Assembly: GCF_001297125.1 (NCBI RefSeq)
Contig: NZ_LHPC01000040.1
Location: 124,001-188,000, forward strand
Reading direction: 5' to 3'
DNA: 64,000 nt
Source of the DNA: Pseudomonas sp. RIT-PI-q
GTDB lineage: Bacteria; Pseudomonadota; Gammaproteobacteria; Pseudomonadales; Pseudomonadaceae
Shown: piece by piece, positions 34,288 to 42,953 of the stretch
Layout of the letters: the number at the start of each line of letters is the position of its first letter
How positions within the stretch are numbered: position 1 is the first letter of the stretch
Made by a program: the position numbers and the translations under genes
Notes under the pieces: model-generated
What the model was told of the DNA's origin: nothing
Database searches by the model: none
The model's input: the letters and a program-made list of their open reading frames with translations, nothing else

Positions 34288-34406
34288 GGTTCACGCCGTG
34301 TCGGTGGGTATTAAATACCGACAGTAATGAGCCTTTCTTTATAGACAGAACACCGCCCCTAAATAGAATGATGCGCTCATTAGACAGGCCAAAAAAGTAA
34401 CTAATA

Positions 34407-36413
34407 ATGCCAACAAACAGCGTTTGCGCCTTACAACCCTCGCCCCAATCCTATCAGTACATGGAAGTACAAACCAACCAGGGAAACAAGCGGCTTATAT
34501 ATGACAACACCTATAAACTAACATATCAACTAAACGAAACACGCAATACTGCAGAACCTGCTCTCAAGCCGATCACACAAACAGAGCTTCAAAATCTGAA
34601 AATAACCTTTATCGATAAAATAATCACCTGCACGCCAGCGGCGATGCTAAAAGAACCCAGCCTATTCAATACCATTCTGGGGCAATTCAATACGAGCAGT
34701 TCAATCCCCAATCGCTTTCAAGCCATCATGAACTTGAGTCAAACAGAACGCCTCAACTACAAACAGCTGTCCAATCTGGAACAAACAGAGACCCTCCGCT
34801 GCAACCTTATAGCGCTGATAGATGAAGACTTGAAAGCAGAATTTTTACCAATGCTAAAAGAGTGGGAAACCTTCGGTGTATCTGCAAGCGAAGTTGACCT
34901 ACCAGCCTACACAAACTTCGAGGCATTCTATGATGAAACAATGGAAAGCCACTCCATTGTAAAAGAAGACTATTCAAAAGTTGACTTCTCCTCCCAGAAT
35001 ATAAAGCCAAAAATCACTGACGCCCGTTGCCTCAATGCAAAATTAACGCCACTGCAACTTTTTAAAGCAGCGTTCCAATTGGGTGACATTCCCGCTGTAT
35101 CTAATTTTAGATTTATGGACAACCCCGCCAGCAAAGACGACGGCAAGTACAGGGAATGGATGTTTCACCTTGACAACAGCAATTATGCTGCCGAATTCAA
35201 AATCATAACCACCCGTAAAACAGGAACACTAGACGCTAATAAAGAGCAGTATCTGGCAGCCTTCCCTTACGACACCAAACAATCCATTCGTTTCACACGC
35301 TCCGAAGCAGCCACAAAGTTTCCAACATTGGAAAGCCTGGAAAATGAATTTCACGATGTTCCCGGTGCACGGTATGTTGTCATAAAAAATCCACATAACG
35401 ATGTGCCAATAGAGGCTGGAATTCGCACTGAAATGATTGCCCACCATCGTTCGGCCAGTAACAAAAATGGGCTGGATCACGGAGAGTCCAGAAGTGCCGA
35501 GTTAATGACATTTCATGGTGTGGACCGATGCCAGCCATTTCTTTCTCATCAGGAATTAGCGCAAGCCGTCAATCTGACGCCCTTGCAAAATTTCGTGTTA
35601 GGTGGGTTTAAAAATAGCGCCCCAGAAAAATTCATAGAGCACATGGCCGATCAAAAGCCGTTTCTTAATTCTCAAATACGAAAACTGATTGAAGAAAATG
35701 GGATCAAGCCTCTAGAAAGCATCACTGTCGCAAAATTCAGTAGTAGCGGCATCGAGGTAACAGACGCCTCCCTCTTTAAAAAACAAATTGATACGTACGA
35801 CAGCCTTCCAGAAGTAATTGAAAAAATCCCTCGTTTGATACAAGGAGGTGATGTACTGAAAAAAACAGTAATCGAAATGGTTCCGATGCTTATGAACTAT
35901 GACCAAAACGCAGAACTCAAACCTGACTGTTCAGAAAACAAGGCCTTTCCCGCGCGTACTCAGCTCAGAGAACGAACAAATGAAGCTTTTGGCGAGCCGC
36001 TGACGCGCGATCTGGAAAAAATCGAATTTACTATTGATCCTCGACGCCTGCTTCCCATGGACGAAATCATTGGTATTGCAAAAAGTCTCACTGAATTTTA
36101 CACACAGCACAATTCGAAATTAAAAGATGTACAACCGAACAACAGACTCTTAAGTCTCTTTGAAAGCCGAGCAGAACTCGCCTATGAATATGTAAGCCAA
36201 CTGCCACTCAGAGCAACGCACCCTGAAACCCATCAAACAATCTGTCTCTTCCTGTACTACATGATTGATGATCTTGGCACTACCCACCAGACATTTCTCG
36301 ATAACGGCGTTACGGTAGATGAGACTCGCCTTAATACTATCAAAGAGCAAAAATTACGACTCTTTCAACACTTTATCACTGCCCGCCTAATGAATGACAG
36401 CCTTTCAAACTGA
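34407..36413 (+). CDS. Unrecognised 668-residue protein in AT-rich insert
   Basis: The family is not recognised. The protein has no signal peptide or membrane segments, is Asn/Thr/Lys/Glu-rich, and is probably alpha/beta. An N-terminal region (1-200) rich in polar helices is followed by a central Gly-poor domain containing IRFTRSEAATKFPTLESLENEFHD (about 295-320) and EAGIRTEMIAHHRSASN. Codon usage and base composition are far more AT-rich than any other gene in the window, which suggests recent acquisition. The start is the ATG at 34407; only a weak purine stretch (AAAAAAGTAA) precedes it. It is followed 111 bp later by a second gene of the same composition, probably a partner. A secreted effector or toxin is possible but nothing in the sequence proves it. 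Confidence 0.7.
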   Translation: MPTNSVCALQPSPQSYQYMEVQTNQGNKRLIYDNTYKLTYQLNETRNTAEPALKPITQTELQNLKITFIDKIITCTPAAMLKEPSLFNTILGQFNTSSSIPNRFQAIMNLSQTERLNYKQLSNLEQTETLRCNLIALIDEDLKAEFLPMLKEWETFGVSASEVDLPAYTNFEAFYDETMESHSIVKEDYSKVDFSSQNIKPKITDARCLNAKLTPLQLFKAAFQLGDIPAVSNFRFMDNPASKDDGKYREWMFHLDNSNYAAEFKIITTRKTGTLDANKEQYLAAFPYDTKQSIRFTRSEAATKFPTLESLENEFHDVPGARYVVIKNPHNDVPIEAGIRTEMIAHHRSASNKNGLDHGESRSAELMTFHGVDRCQPFLSHQELAQAVNLTPLQNFVLGGFKNSAPEKFIEHMADQKPFLNSQIRKLIEENGIKPLESITVAKFSSSGIEVTDASLFKKQIDTYDSLPEVIEKIPRLIQGGDVLKKTVIEMVPMLMNYDQNAELKPDCSENKAFPARTQLRERTNEAFGEPLTRDLEKIEFTIDPRRLLPMDEIIGIAKSLTEFYTQHNSKLKDVQPNNRLLSLFESRAELAYEYVSQLPLRATHPETHQTICLFLYYMIDDLGTTHQTFLDNGVTVDETRLNTIKEQKLRLFQHFITARLMNDSLSN

Positions 36414-36450
36414 AGCCTCCCACCCAACCGTATAAGACGCTTTAACAAAC

Positions 36451-36483
36451 AAGACAGGAGTGATTACATCTCACTCCTATCTT
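36451..36483. terminator. Hairpin between the two AT-rich genes
   Basis: AAGACAGGAGTGA and TCACTCCTATCTT form a 13-bp stem with one mismatch and a 7-base loop. There is no U-run after it, so it may be an mRNA processing or attenuation structure rather than an intrinsic terminator. Confidence 0.45.
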
Positions 36484-36524
36484 AATAACATACTGCGCGA
36501 CTCACACACTTAAGAATCAACCAA

Positions 36525-37736
36525 ATGACAATTACCAATTATAGAACGACTGTAGAGCGGTTCACTCCACCTTCCTCAAGCAAGGAACCGCAAATCGCTG
36601 AATTGACAACAAAGAAAAAGGTGGGCACCTATGTTCAGTTGAGCAATGTGCGAGGAGAGAGCATAAGTCATATTGAAAAAATGACCCACCCTCTGACGGA
36701 ACCCAGTGGCACAGATTATTTTTCACCGTACATGATATCCCTGCTAGGCGAATCAACTTTATTAGCCTTTGCCGAAAAAGCCCTTCAAGCGCCAAGAAAA
36801 CGACTGTTGGATAGTTTGGGCATTGATGATTCACAACAAAATCAACGCCAGCATAAATTGCGCTCGGACTATACGGCTATTTCCAGATTTTATAGTACGC
36901 CGCCTGCACCTATCACATTAAACGGATCGCCATTTGTTGAACAAGAGCCAACAACCCCCTACTTTAGCCATCAAAAAATCATCACGCCGGATTTTGGTAT
37001 ATATCGAAACAGCCCAGGCAGCCATAAACCAAACCTGTTTAACTGCGGGTTCCGTGATGATAGTGAAATATTTTATGACGATGCCCCAATCAAGCAACTG
37101 CAAAAACACAACTACGACATACACTCAAGAGAAACTGACTTACGCGCTGACGGGAAGGCACTCAACAAAGCACACTACTTTATTGAAATGATGGAGTATT
37201 TAACTAACCGAGGACACCCCAAAGACTTCGTTGTGCAAAACTCATTAGAGAGCAGCAGCGATAAAAACACTCCTCACTTCCAATATATCCCAAACGACAC
37301 CCCCCTCCCCGTCTTTGCCCATACGCCCGGGCGCACTGACAACTTAGAAGCTTGCCTACTTGACTGGCACCTACCGTCCGTATGGAAGCGTATAGACCTA
37401 CAACAACCTGACTGGCAGGAAAGCGCCAAATATCTACAATATAAATGTCAAGAGTTACTTGATCAGCATCACATCAGTACAACCCCGGTTTTCAGAAAAA
37501 TGGAGGATAGCAAAATGGATATCTATCTGATTTTCAAAAAAAACTGCTCAGACATATGGAATATGACTCAAGAAGATATCCAGCTTGTTCCTGGGTGGCT
37601 GGAGTCCTGCGGCATCTTTATTGCCAATAGCCCCAAGGCTGAAGCATTCAACAATAAAGGTGCGCAGGATTACTACGCTACTTACCGAGTAACTGCGGAG
37701 CACATTGAAATCATTAACGGGATTTTTGAGATCTGA
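36525..37736 (+). CDS. Unrecognised 403-residue protein in AT-rich insert; possible HIT-like transferase
   Basis: The family is not firmly recognised. It is a soluble protein with no signal peptide and has the same AT-rich composition as the preceding gene. A stretch near residue 245-255, SLESSSDKNTPHFQYIP, resembles the H-x-Q active-site region of HIT-like nucleotide phosphorylases and galactose-1-phosphate uridylyltransferases, but the second His of HxHxQ is missing, so this is only a hint. The C-terminus (about 285-403) has alternating Trp/Tyr/His-rich segments (LLDWHLPSVWKRIDLQQPDW). It is downstream of its size-matched partner and ends 15 bp before the convergent EamA transporter gene. 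A secreted or horizontally acquired pair is inferred. Confidence 0.65.
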   Translation: MTITNYRTTVERFTPPSSSKEPQIAELTTKKKVGTYVQLSNVRGESISHIEKMTHPLTEPSGTDYFSPYMISLLGESTLLAFAEKALQAPRKRLLDSLGIDDSQQNQRQHKLRSDYTAISRFYSTPPAPITLNGSPFVEQEPTTPYFSHQKIITPDFGIYRNSPGSHKPNLFNCGFRDDSEIFYDDAPIKQLQKHNYDIHSRETDLRADGKALNKAHYFIEMMEYLTNRGHPKDFVVQNSLESSSDKNTPHFQYIPNDTPLPVFAHTPGRTDNLEACLLDWHLPSVWKRIDLQQPDWQESAKYLQYKCQELLDQHHISTTPVFRKMEDSKMDIYLIFKKNCSDIWNMTQEDIQLVPGWLESCGIFIANSPKAEAFNNKGAQDYYATYRVTAEHIEIINGIFEI

Positions 37737-37750
37737 CCTCTCATGGCTGC

Positions 37751-38644
37751 CTACTGAGCAACCGTCCGCCGAAACTTCAGGCTCCAGCCCTGTTGCATCC
37801 CGGCAGCGGCCAGCAGAATCGCGGCGACGCCGATCCATTGCAGCGGCTCCAGGCGATGACCAAAGGCAAACCAGTCAACGAAAATCGCTGCAATCGGGTA
37901 GATGAAGGACAGCGCACCGGTGAGTGCCGTCGGCAGTTTTTGAATCGCGCCGTAGAGCAGCACATACATCACACCCGTGTGCACAATGCCCAGGGTCACC
38001 AGGCTGGCCCAGGCGCTCGGCGCTTGCGGCAGTGCGGAAAAGTGCGCGAAGGGCGCGAGCAGCAGCACCCCGGTGGTGACCTGGATCAGCGCAATCAAAT
38101 GCGGTGGCGTACCGGTCAGGCGCTTGATGATCAACGCGGCAATCGCATAGAGGAACGCGGCACCCAGCGCCAGCGCGATGCCCATCAGGTAATCATTGCC
38201 GCTTTCGCCCTGCCCGCCATGCGCGCTGACAATCGCCAACATCCCCAGAAACGAGATGCCCAGCCAGAACAGCTTCTGCAGGGTGATTTTCTCGTTGAGG
38301 AACAGCGCGGCCAACCCCACCAACATGAACGGCTGCACGTTGTACACGGCTGTGCCGATGGCAATCGAGGCGCGGGAATACGACGCGAACAACAGCACCC
38401 AGTTGCCGACAATCGCCACGCCGCTGAGCACGGCCAGTAAAAAGGTGGTGCGAGTCAAAATGCCGGGGCGCAGGAAGCCGAATGCTGCGCAAATCAGCAA
38501 CAAGGTGCCGGCGCCAAATACGCATCGCCAGAACACCACGTCCAGCACCGGTTGCCCGGACACCAGCACGAACCAGCCGATAGTCCCGGAGATCAGCATG
38601 GCGGCGGTCATTTCGAATGACCCGTGACGCATTGATTTGTCCAT
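37751..38644 (-). CDS. EamA/DMT family transporter
   Basis: The 297-residue inner-membrane protein has about ten transmembrane helices arranged as two EamA repeats, with family marks such as IGTAVYNVQPFMLVGLAALFLNEK at the end of the first repeat and LSFIYPIAAIFVDWF at the second. Family members export amino acids or metabolites. ATG at 38644 lies seven bases after AGGAG; an adjacent ATG at 38647 is an alternative. It is divergent from an Lrp-type regulator that probably controls it, a common pairing for amino-acid exporters. Confidence 0.9.
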   Translation of the reverse strand: MDKSMRHGSFEMTAAMLISGTIGWFVLVSGQPVLDVVFWRCVFGAGTLLLICAAFGFLRPGILTRTTFLLAVLSGVAIVGNWVLLFASYSRASIAIGTAVYNVQPFMLVGLAALFLNEKITLQKLFWLGISFLGMLAIVSAHGGQGESGNDYLMGIALALGAAFLYAIAALIIKRLTGTPPHLIALIQVTTGVLLLAPFAHFSALPQAPSAWASLVTLGIVHTGVMYVLLYGAIQKLPTALTGALSFIYPIAAIFVDWFAFGHRLEPLQWIGVAAILLAAAGMQQGWSLKFRRTVAQ

Positions 38645-38779
38645 CATCAGACTCCTGTGTGTGAGGCCAAAGTATGCCAATCCGCCGAGGGCCTTCTCCA
38701 GCGCAAAAATCAGGCTAAACTCGATTTCTGCCTTTTTTATCAAGGCCGTTTCGATTAACTGCCTAATAGGGGATTCGCC

Positions 38780-39217
38780 ATGACCGACGACATCGACCAA
38801 GTGCTGATCAGCGCATTGATGGAAGACTCGCGGCGCTCGCTCAAGACGCTGGCGAACATTAGCGGCCTGTCCTCGCCCAGCGTTGCCGAGCGTTTGCGCC
38901 GTCTGGAAGAGCGCGGCGTGCTCAAGGGTTATACCGTCGAGATTGATCCCAAGTGCTTCGGCTATCAACTGCAGGCCATCGTCCGCATCCGCCCGCTGCC
39001 GGGCCAGTTGCAGGAAGTGGAACGGCAGATCCAGGCCATCCCTGAATTCACCGAGTGTGACAAGGTAACCGGCGACGACTGCTTCATCGCTCGCCTGCAT
39101 GTGCGCTCGATGGAACAACTGGACACCCTGCTCGACCGCCTCAATACCCACGCTGAAACCAACACGGCGATCGTCAAGAAAACCCCGGTCAAACGCCGTT
39201 TGCCACCGATGGCGTAA
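38780..39217 (+). CDS. Lrp/AsnC family transcriptional regulator
   Basis: The 145-residue regulator has an N-terminal HTH (LKTLANISGLSSPSVAERLRRLEERGVLKGY, about 21-51) and a C-terminal RAM/ACT effector domain (about 65-140). It senses an amino acid or related ligand. It is divergent from the EamA exporter gene across 135 bp, so it is the likely regulator of that exporter, and it ends at a bidirectional terminator. Confidence 0.92.
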   Translation: MTDDIDQVLISALMEDSRRSLKTLANISGLSSPSVAERLRRLEERGVLKGYTVEIDPKCFGYQLQAIVRIRPLPGQLQEVERQIQAIPEFTECDKVTGDDCFIARLHVRSMEQLDTLLDRLNTHAETNTAIVKKTPVKRRLPPMA

Positions 39218-39241
39218 CCCGCCAGCCAAATCGCAGGCAAT

Positions 39242-39267
39242 AAAAAACCCGCCGTAGCGGGTTTTTT
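39242..39267. terminator. Bidirectional intrinsic terminator
   Basis: AAAAAACCCGC-CGTA-GCGGGTTTTTT gives a GC stem with U-runs in both directions. It serves the convergent lrp-type and Bax-inhibitor-1-type genes. Confidence 0.9.
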
Positions 39268-39282
39268 ACTCAAGGCCGTCGA

Positions 39283-39954
39283 TTAATCATCGCGGCTCAT
39301 GATGCCGAACAGCTGCAACAAGCTGATGAACAGGTTGTAGATCGATACATACAGGCTGATGGTCGCCATGATGTAGTTGCGCTCGCCGCCGTGAATGATG
39401 GCGCTGGTCTGGAACAGAATGCAGACCGAGGAGAACAGCACGAAACCTGCGCTGATCGCCAGTTGCAGACCACTGATCTGGAAGAAGAAGCTCGCCAGCG
39501 TCGCACCCAGCAGCACGAAGAAGCCTGCGGTGATGAAACCACCCAGGAAGCTCATGTCCTTGCGAGTGATCAGCACATAGGCCGACAGGCCGCCGAACAC
39601 CAGCGCAGTCATCGCGAAGGCCGAACTCACGACTTCAGCACCGCCCTGCATGCCCAGGTAACGGTTAAGAATCGGGCCGAGCAGGAACCCCATGAAACCG
39701 GTCAGGGCAAATGCCGACACCAGGCCCCAAGCCGAATCACGGAATTTGTTGGTGAGAAAGAAAAGGCCGTAGAAGCCGATCAGCACCACGAAAACGTTCG
39801 GGTAGCCGACACGCATCTGCTGAGCGACGAACGCCATCACGCCGCTGAATGCGAGGGTGAGGGCGAGTAAGCCGTAAGTGTTGCGCAGGACGCGGCTAAC
39901 CTCTAGCTGCTCAGCCTGCACGCTGTTATTAACTGCGTAATCCTGTTCGCGCAT
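39283..39954 (-). CDS. Bax inhibitor-1 / YccA family membrane protein
   Basis: The 223-residue inner-membrane protein has seven hydrophobic segments (for example GLLALTLAFSGVMAFVA, VFVVLIGFYGLFFL, LVSAFALTGFMGFLLGP) and the C-terminal segment IHGGERNYIMATISLYVSIYNLFISLLQLFG typical of the family. E. coli YccA modulates FtsH proteolysis of SecY, and YetJ relatives are pH-sensitive calcium channels. Its own 40-residue N-terminus is cytoplasmic. It is encoded as a single gene, convergent with the Lrp-type regulator. Confidence 0.92.
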   Translation of the reverse strand: MREQDYAVNNSVQAEQLEVSRVLRNTYGLLALTLAFSGVMAFVAQQMRVGYPNVFVVLIGFYGLFFLTNKFRDSAWGLVSAFALTGFMGFLLGPILNRYLGMQGGAEVVSSAFAMTALVFGGLSAYVLITRKDMSFLGGFITAGFFVLLGATLASFFFQISGLQLAISAGFVLFSSVCILFQTSAIIHGGERNYIMATISLYVSIYNLFISLLQLFGIMSRDD

Positions 39955-40031
39955 GGCGACACTCCTGTTGGTTTGAAACGTTCAGTCGCAAAGATCATAA
40001 CAGACGCCCTGTAACAAGCTATGCAGAGAGT

Positions 40032-40059
40032 TTGACAGTGTGTTTCATTCAGGTATTAT
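40032..40059 (+). promoter_or_regulatory. Sigma-70 promoter of tRNA-Ser
   Basis: TTGACA (40032-40037) and TATTAT (40054-40059) are separated by 16 bp, followed by a GC-rich discriminator. The predicted start is about ten bases before the mature tRNA. Confidence 0.75.
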
Positions 40060-40077
40060 GGCGCCCGCAACGCAAAC

Positions 40078-40165
40078 GGAGGTGTGGCCGAGTGGTTTAA
40101 GGCAACGGTCTTGAAAACCGTCGACTGTAACAGGTCCATGAGTTCGAATCCCATCGCCTCCGCCA
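40078..40165 (+). tRNA. tRNA-Ser(UGA), with encoded CCA
   Basis: The 88-nt class II tRNA has acceptor arms GGAGGTG / CGCCTCC, anticodon loop CTTGAAA (anticodon TGA), a long variable arm, T-loop TTCGAAT and an encoded CCA end. Confidence 0.97.
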
Positions 40166-40172
40166 TCTTTAT

Positions 40173-40206
40173 ACGACAAAGCCCTGATTATTCAGGGCTT
40201 TGTCGT
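40173..40206 (+). terminator. Intrinsic terminator after tRNA-Ser
   Basis: ACGACAAAGCCCTGA / TCAGGGCTTTGTCGT form a perfect 15-bp stem with a 4-base loop, followed by a short T-run. From here to 40501 (about 295 bp) no gene is supported. Confidence 0.85.
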
Positions 40207-40501
40207 TTCTGGGGTTTGGCGACATTCTCGCCTCTGGGTATGCGTTCCATAACTGAGCAGCTAACCCCCCCTTCTCCGGCGTCCTGCCAATCGTAAAACA
40301 TCCTTCATCAAATGCGATGCTACGCAGTCCTCAAAACCGAGGATTTGCGATGTCCCATCCAGACCCTCTCCCCTCCCTGCTGTACAAGATCAACAAAGCG
40401 ATCTAATTGTCGAAGGACGAGGAAACAAGTGAATTGGGTGGAAATGTCACGAATACCGCGACCACTCCCACCCTGACGGAAACCTGTTCGTCAGAACGCG
40501 C

Positions 40502-41833
40502 TCATACAGGCTGTCGCCGGCCGTGCAACCGCTGTTTACCCACCTTTTGCTCATGCCCCTGACGCAAACGCAATGCGGCAATCGCCGCGAGCACCAGGAT
40601 AATTGCTACGATTTTCATGCCATTCATTGCATTGCCGGTACTTTGCTCGATCACCCCCATCACAGAGGGTCCGACAAAACCGCCGAGCAGACCGCATGAG
40701 TTGACGAACCCCAGGCCCCCTGCGAGCGCTGCGCCCTTAAGTCGCGAAGCCGGGTAGAGAAAAATGATCGACTGCACGACGAAGAACATCACCGCCGAAA
40801 GGCAGAAACCCAGCAGACTGATCACCGGTCCCGCCAATGAGGCGATTCCCAGTCCTGCGGCCATGGTCAGCAAACCCGCTACCAGCATTTGCCGGGCGCG
40901 CGCCGGCGTAGTGGCAAATCGCGGCAGTGCAATAGCGCCTGCCGCTGCCGCCAGCCAAGGCAAGGAGGTCAGCAAGCCGATCTGCAAGGTGCTCAGATCG
41001 CCGTATTTACCAATGATGCCGGGCAGGAAAAAGATCACCGTGTAGACCGTGATCTGGTGGCAGAAGTAGACAAGGATCGCCAACAGAATCTGCGGGGTCA
41101 GGCATTGTTTGAACGAGTGACCACCGGGGCCGGCACCCTCCTCCGATTCAGCGGCCAGCCTCTGCTCGATCTGCTCGGCTTCAGCGGCGCTCAGCCAAGG
41201 CGCCTTGTTTGGGCGGTCTGGCAATTTTTTCCAGACCACCATGGCGAAGAACACGGCCGGCAGGCCTTCAAGCATGAACATCCACTGCCAGCCACGCCAA
41301 CCCCAGACGCCGTCCAGTTGCATGAGCGCGGCGCCCAGCGGCCCGCCAATGATGTTGGCAAAGCACACGCCTAACAGAAAATACCCGGTAGCTCGGGCCC
41401 GCTGTTCCCGGCCGAACCAGTACGTCAGGTACAGCATGACGCCGGGGAACAGGCCCGCTTCGGCGATGCCCAGCAGTAAGCGCAGCACGTAGAACGACGT
41501 TTCGCCCTGAACAAAAGCCATCGCCGCAGAGATCAAACCCCAGGTAACCATGATCCGCGCAATCCAGAACCGCGCGCCGACCTTGTGCATGATCAAGTTG
41601 CTGGGCACTTCTGACAGTGCATAGGTGAGAAAGAACAACCCGGCTCCGAGCCCGTAAGCAGCGGCGGAAATGCCCAGATCGACATCCAGATGATGCTTGG
41701 CCAGCGCGATGTTGGTCCGGTCAAGAAAACTCAGCACGTAAGCGGCAATCAGCAACGGCATGAGTTTGACGAACATCAGTTTATTCAGCGTCGCTGAATC
41801 CCGGGGGGTATCAGGTACGATTTCGACACGCAT
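40502..41833 (-). CDS. MFS transporter, anion:cation symporter family
   Basis: The 443-residue inner-membrane permease has twelve predicted helices and the ACS family mark SFLDRTNIALAKHHL (about 39-53), with the RxG/R loop signature (RARATGYF) between helices. Family members import organic anions such as hydroxyphenylacetate, vanillate or tartrate-like acids. The start follows GAGGTGA. It is the last gene of a GntR-SDR-BKACE-MFS set on the minus strand and probably brings in the keto/hydroxy acid handled by those enzymes. Confidence 0.9.
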   Translation of the reverse strand: MRVEIVPDTPRDSATLNKLMFVKLMPLLIAAYVLSFLDRTNIALAKHHLDVDLGISAAAYGLGAGLFFLTYALSEVPSNLIMHKVGARFWIARIMVTWGLISAAMAFVQGETSFYVLRLLLGIAEAGLFPGVMLYLTYWFGREQRARATGYFLLGVCFANIIGGPLGAALMQLDGVWGWRGWQWMFMLEGLPAVFFAMVVWKKLPDRPNKAPWLSAAEAEQIEQRLAAESEEGAGPGGHSFKQCLTPQILLAILVYFCHQITVYTVIFFLPGIIGKYGDLSTLQIGLLTSLPWLAAAAGAIALPRFATTPARARQMLVAGLLTMAAGLGIASLAGPVISLLGFCLSAVMFFVVQSIIFLYPASRLKGAALAGGLGFVNSCGLLGGFVGPSVMGVIEQSTGNAMNGMKIVAIILVLAAIAALRLRQGHEQKVGKQRLHGRRQPV

Positions 41834-41929
41834 GTTTCACCTCAGTCTTGTTGTTATGGAGATGACACGTTTCGCGGTTGACAGCAGGTGCGGGACGGCG
41901 CCCGCACCCGTGCGAAAAACGATGGGTTA

Positions 41930-42862
41930 TTAAAAATCGACCTTGTCCTGGCCTTTGAGGTCGAGCATTTCCCGGGCTTCGTCCGGTGTCGCCACGCGCG
42001 CACCCAAGGCTTCGATCACCGTACGGATGCGCTTGACCTGATCGGCGTTGGACGCTGCCAGTTGGCCCGGCCCGTCCCACAGCGAATCCTCAAGGCCGAC
42101 GCGCACATGACTGCCCATCGACAGGCCCATGGTGCCCAGTGGAATCTGATTGCGACCGGCACCGAGAATCGACCATTGGTAAGCGTCGCCGAACAGACGG
42201 TCAGCCGTACGGCGCATGTGCGCCAGGTCTTCCGGGTGACCACCGATGCCTCCGCGTAGACCGAACACCGACTGAATGAAAATCGGCGCCTTGAGCAACC
42301 CGCGCTGCAGGAAATGCGCAGCGGTGTAGAGGTGGCCAATGTCGTAGCATTCGATTTCAAAGCGGGTGCGGTTTTCGGCACAGGCGTTGAGGATGTGGGC
42401 GATGTCGCGGAAGGTATTGCGGAAAATCCGGTCGTCGCTCTCGGCGAGGTACGGCCGTTCCCAATCGTGCTTGAACTCGGTGAAACGATCGAGCATTTCG
42501 TACAGCCCGAAGTTCATCGAGCCCATGTTCAGCGAAGCCAGTTCAGGCTTGAGTTGCGCCACCGGCTGCAAGCGCTCTTCCACGCCCATGGTCGGCGCAC
42601 CGCCGGTGGTGATGTTGATCACCACGTCACTCTTGGCCTTGATCTGCGGCAAGAACTGACGGAACAGGTCGACATCCTGGCTCGGCCGACCGTCAATTGG
42701 ATCGCGAGCATGCAGGTGAACAATCGATGCGCCCGCCTCGGCGGCACCGATAGCAGCGTCGGCGATTTCCTGCGGCGTGATCGGCAAATGGGGCGACATC
42801 GAAGGTGTATGGATGGCGCCAGTGACGGCGCAGGTGATGATGATCGGGCGTTTTTTGGACAT
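41930..42862 (-). CDS. BKACE family protein (3-keto-5-aminohexanoate cleavage enzyme-like)
   Basis: The 310-residue TIM-barrel enzyme has a zinc-binding HxH (SIVHLHARDP, about 46-55) and the family stretch MGSMNFGL. Family members condense a beta-keto acid with acetyl-CoA to give acetoacetate plus an acyl-CoA, opening varied catabolic routes (carnitine, lysine, other keto acids). The substrate cannot be fixed from sequence. It is encoded between the SDR gene and the transporter, suggesting that the SDR makes the keto acid which this enzyme cleaves. The start follows an AACGGAGAA ribosome-binding site. Confidence 0.88.
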   Translation of the reverse strand: MSKKRPIIITCAVTGAIHTPSMSPHLPITPQEIADAAIGAAEAGASIVHLHARDPIDGRPSQDVDLFRQFLPQIKAKSDVVINITTGGAPTMGVEERLQPVAQLKPELASLNMGSMNFGLYEMLDRFTEFKHDWERPYLAESDDRIFRNTFRDIAHILNACAENRTRFEIECYDIGHLYTAAHFLQRGLLKAPIFIQSVFGLRGGIGGHPEDLAHMRRTADRLFGDAYQWSILGAGRNQIPLGTMGLSMGSHVRVGLEDSLWDGPGQLAASNADQVKRIRTVIEALGARVATPDEAREMLDLKGQDKVDF

Positions 42863-42953
42863 GAGTGTTCTCCGTTCTTGTTCTTGGCGAGAAAGTTGGG
42901 GGTCACTCGACGCGGATTACTTCCGGCCGATGTTGCGATTGAAGTCGAGACGC

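Noticed and set aside
34407..37736. Known toxin-antitoxin or restriction system for the AT-rich pair
   Set aside because: Sizes and sequences match no TA, restriction or defence family that I can name.
40078..40165. tRNA-Ser as attachment site of the AT-rich insert or the repressor region
   Set aside because: No duplicate of the tRNA 3' end was found on either side and no integrase gene is present.
40350..40406. 18-codon frame and following open codons after tRNA-Ser
   Set aside because: It is a short frame interrupted by TAA, with no family match. It may be a gene remnant but cannot be supported.
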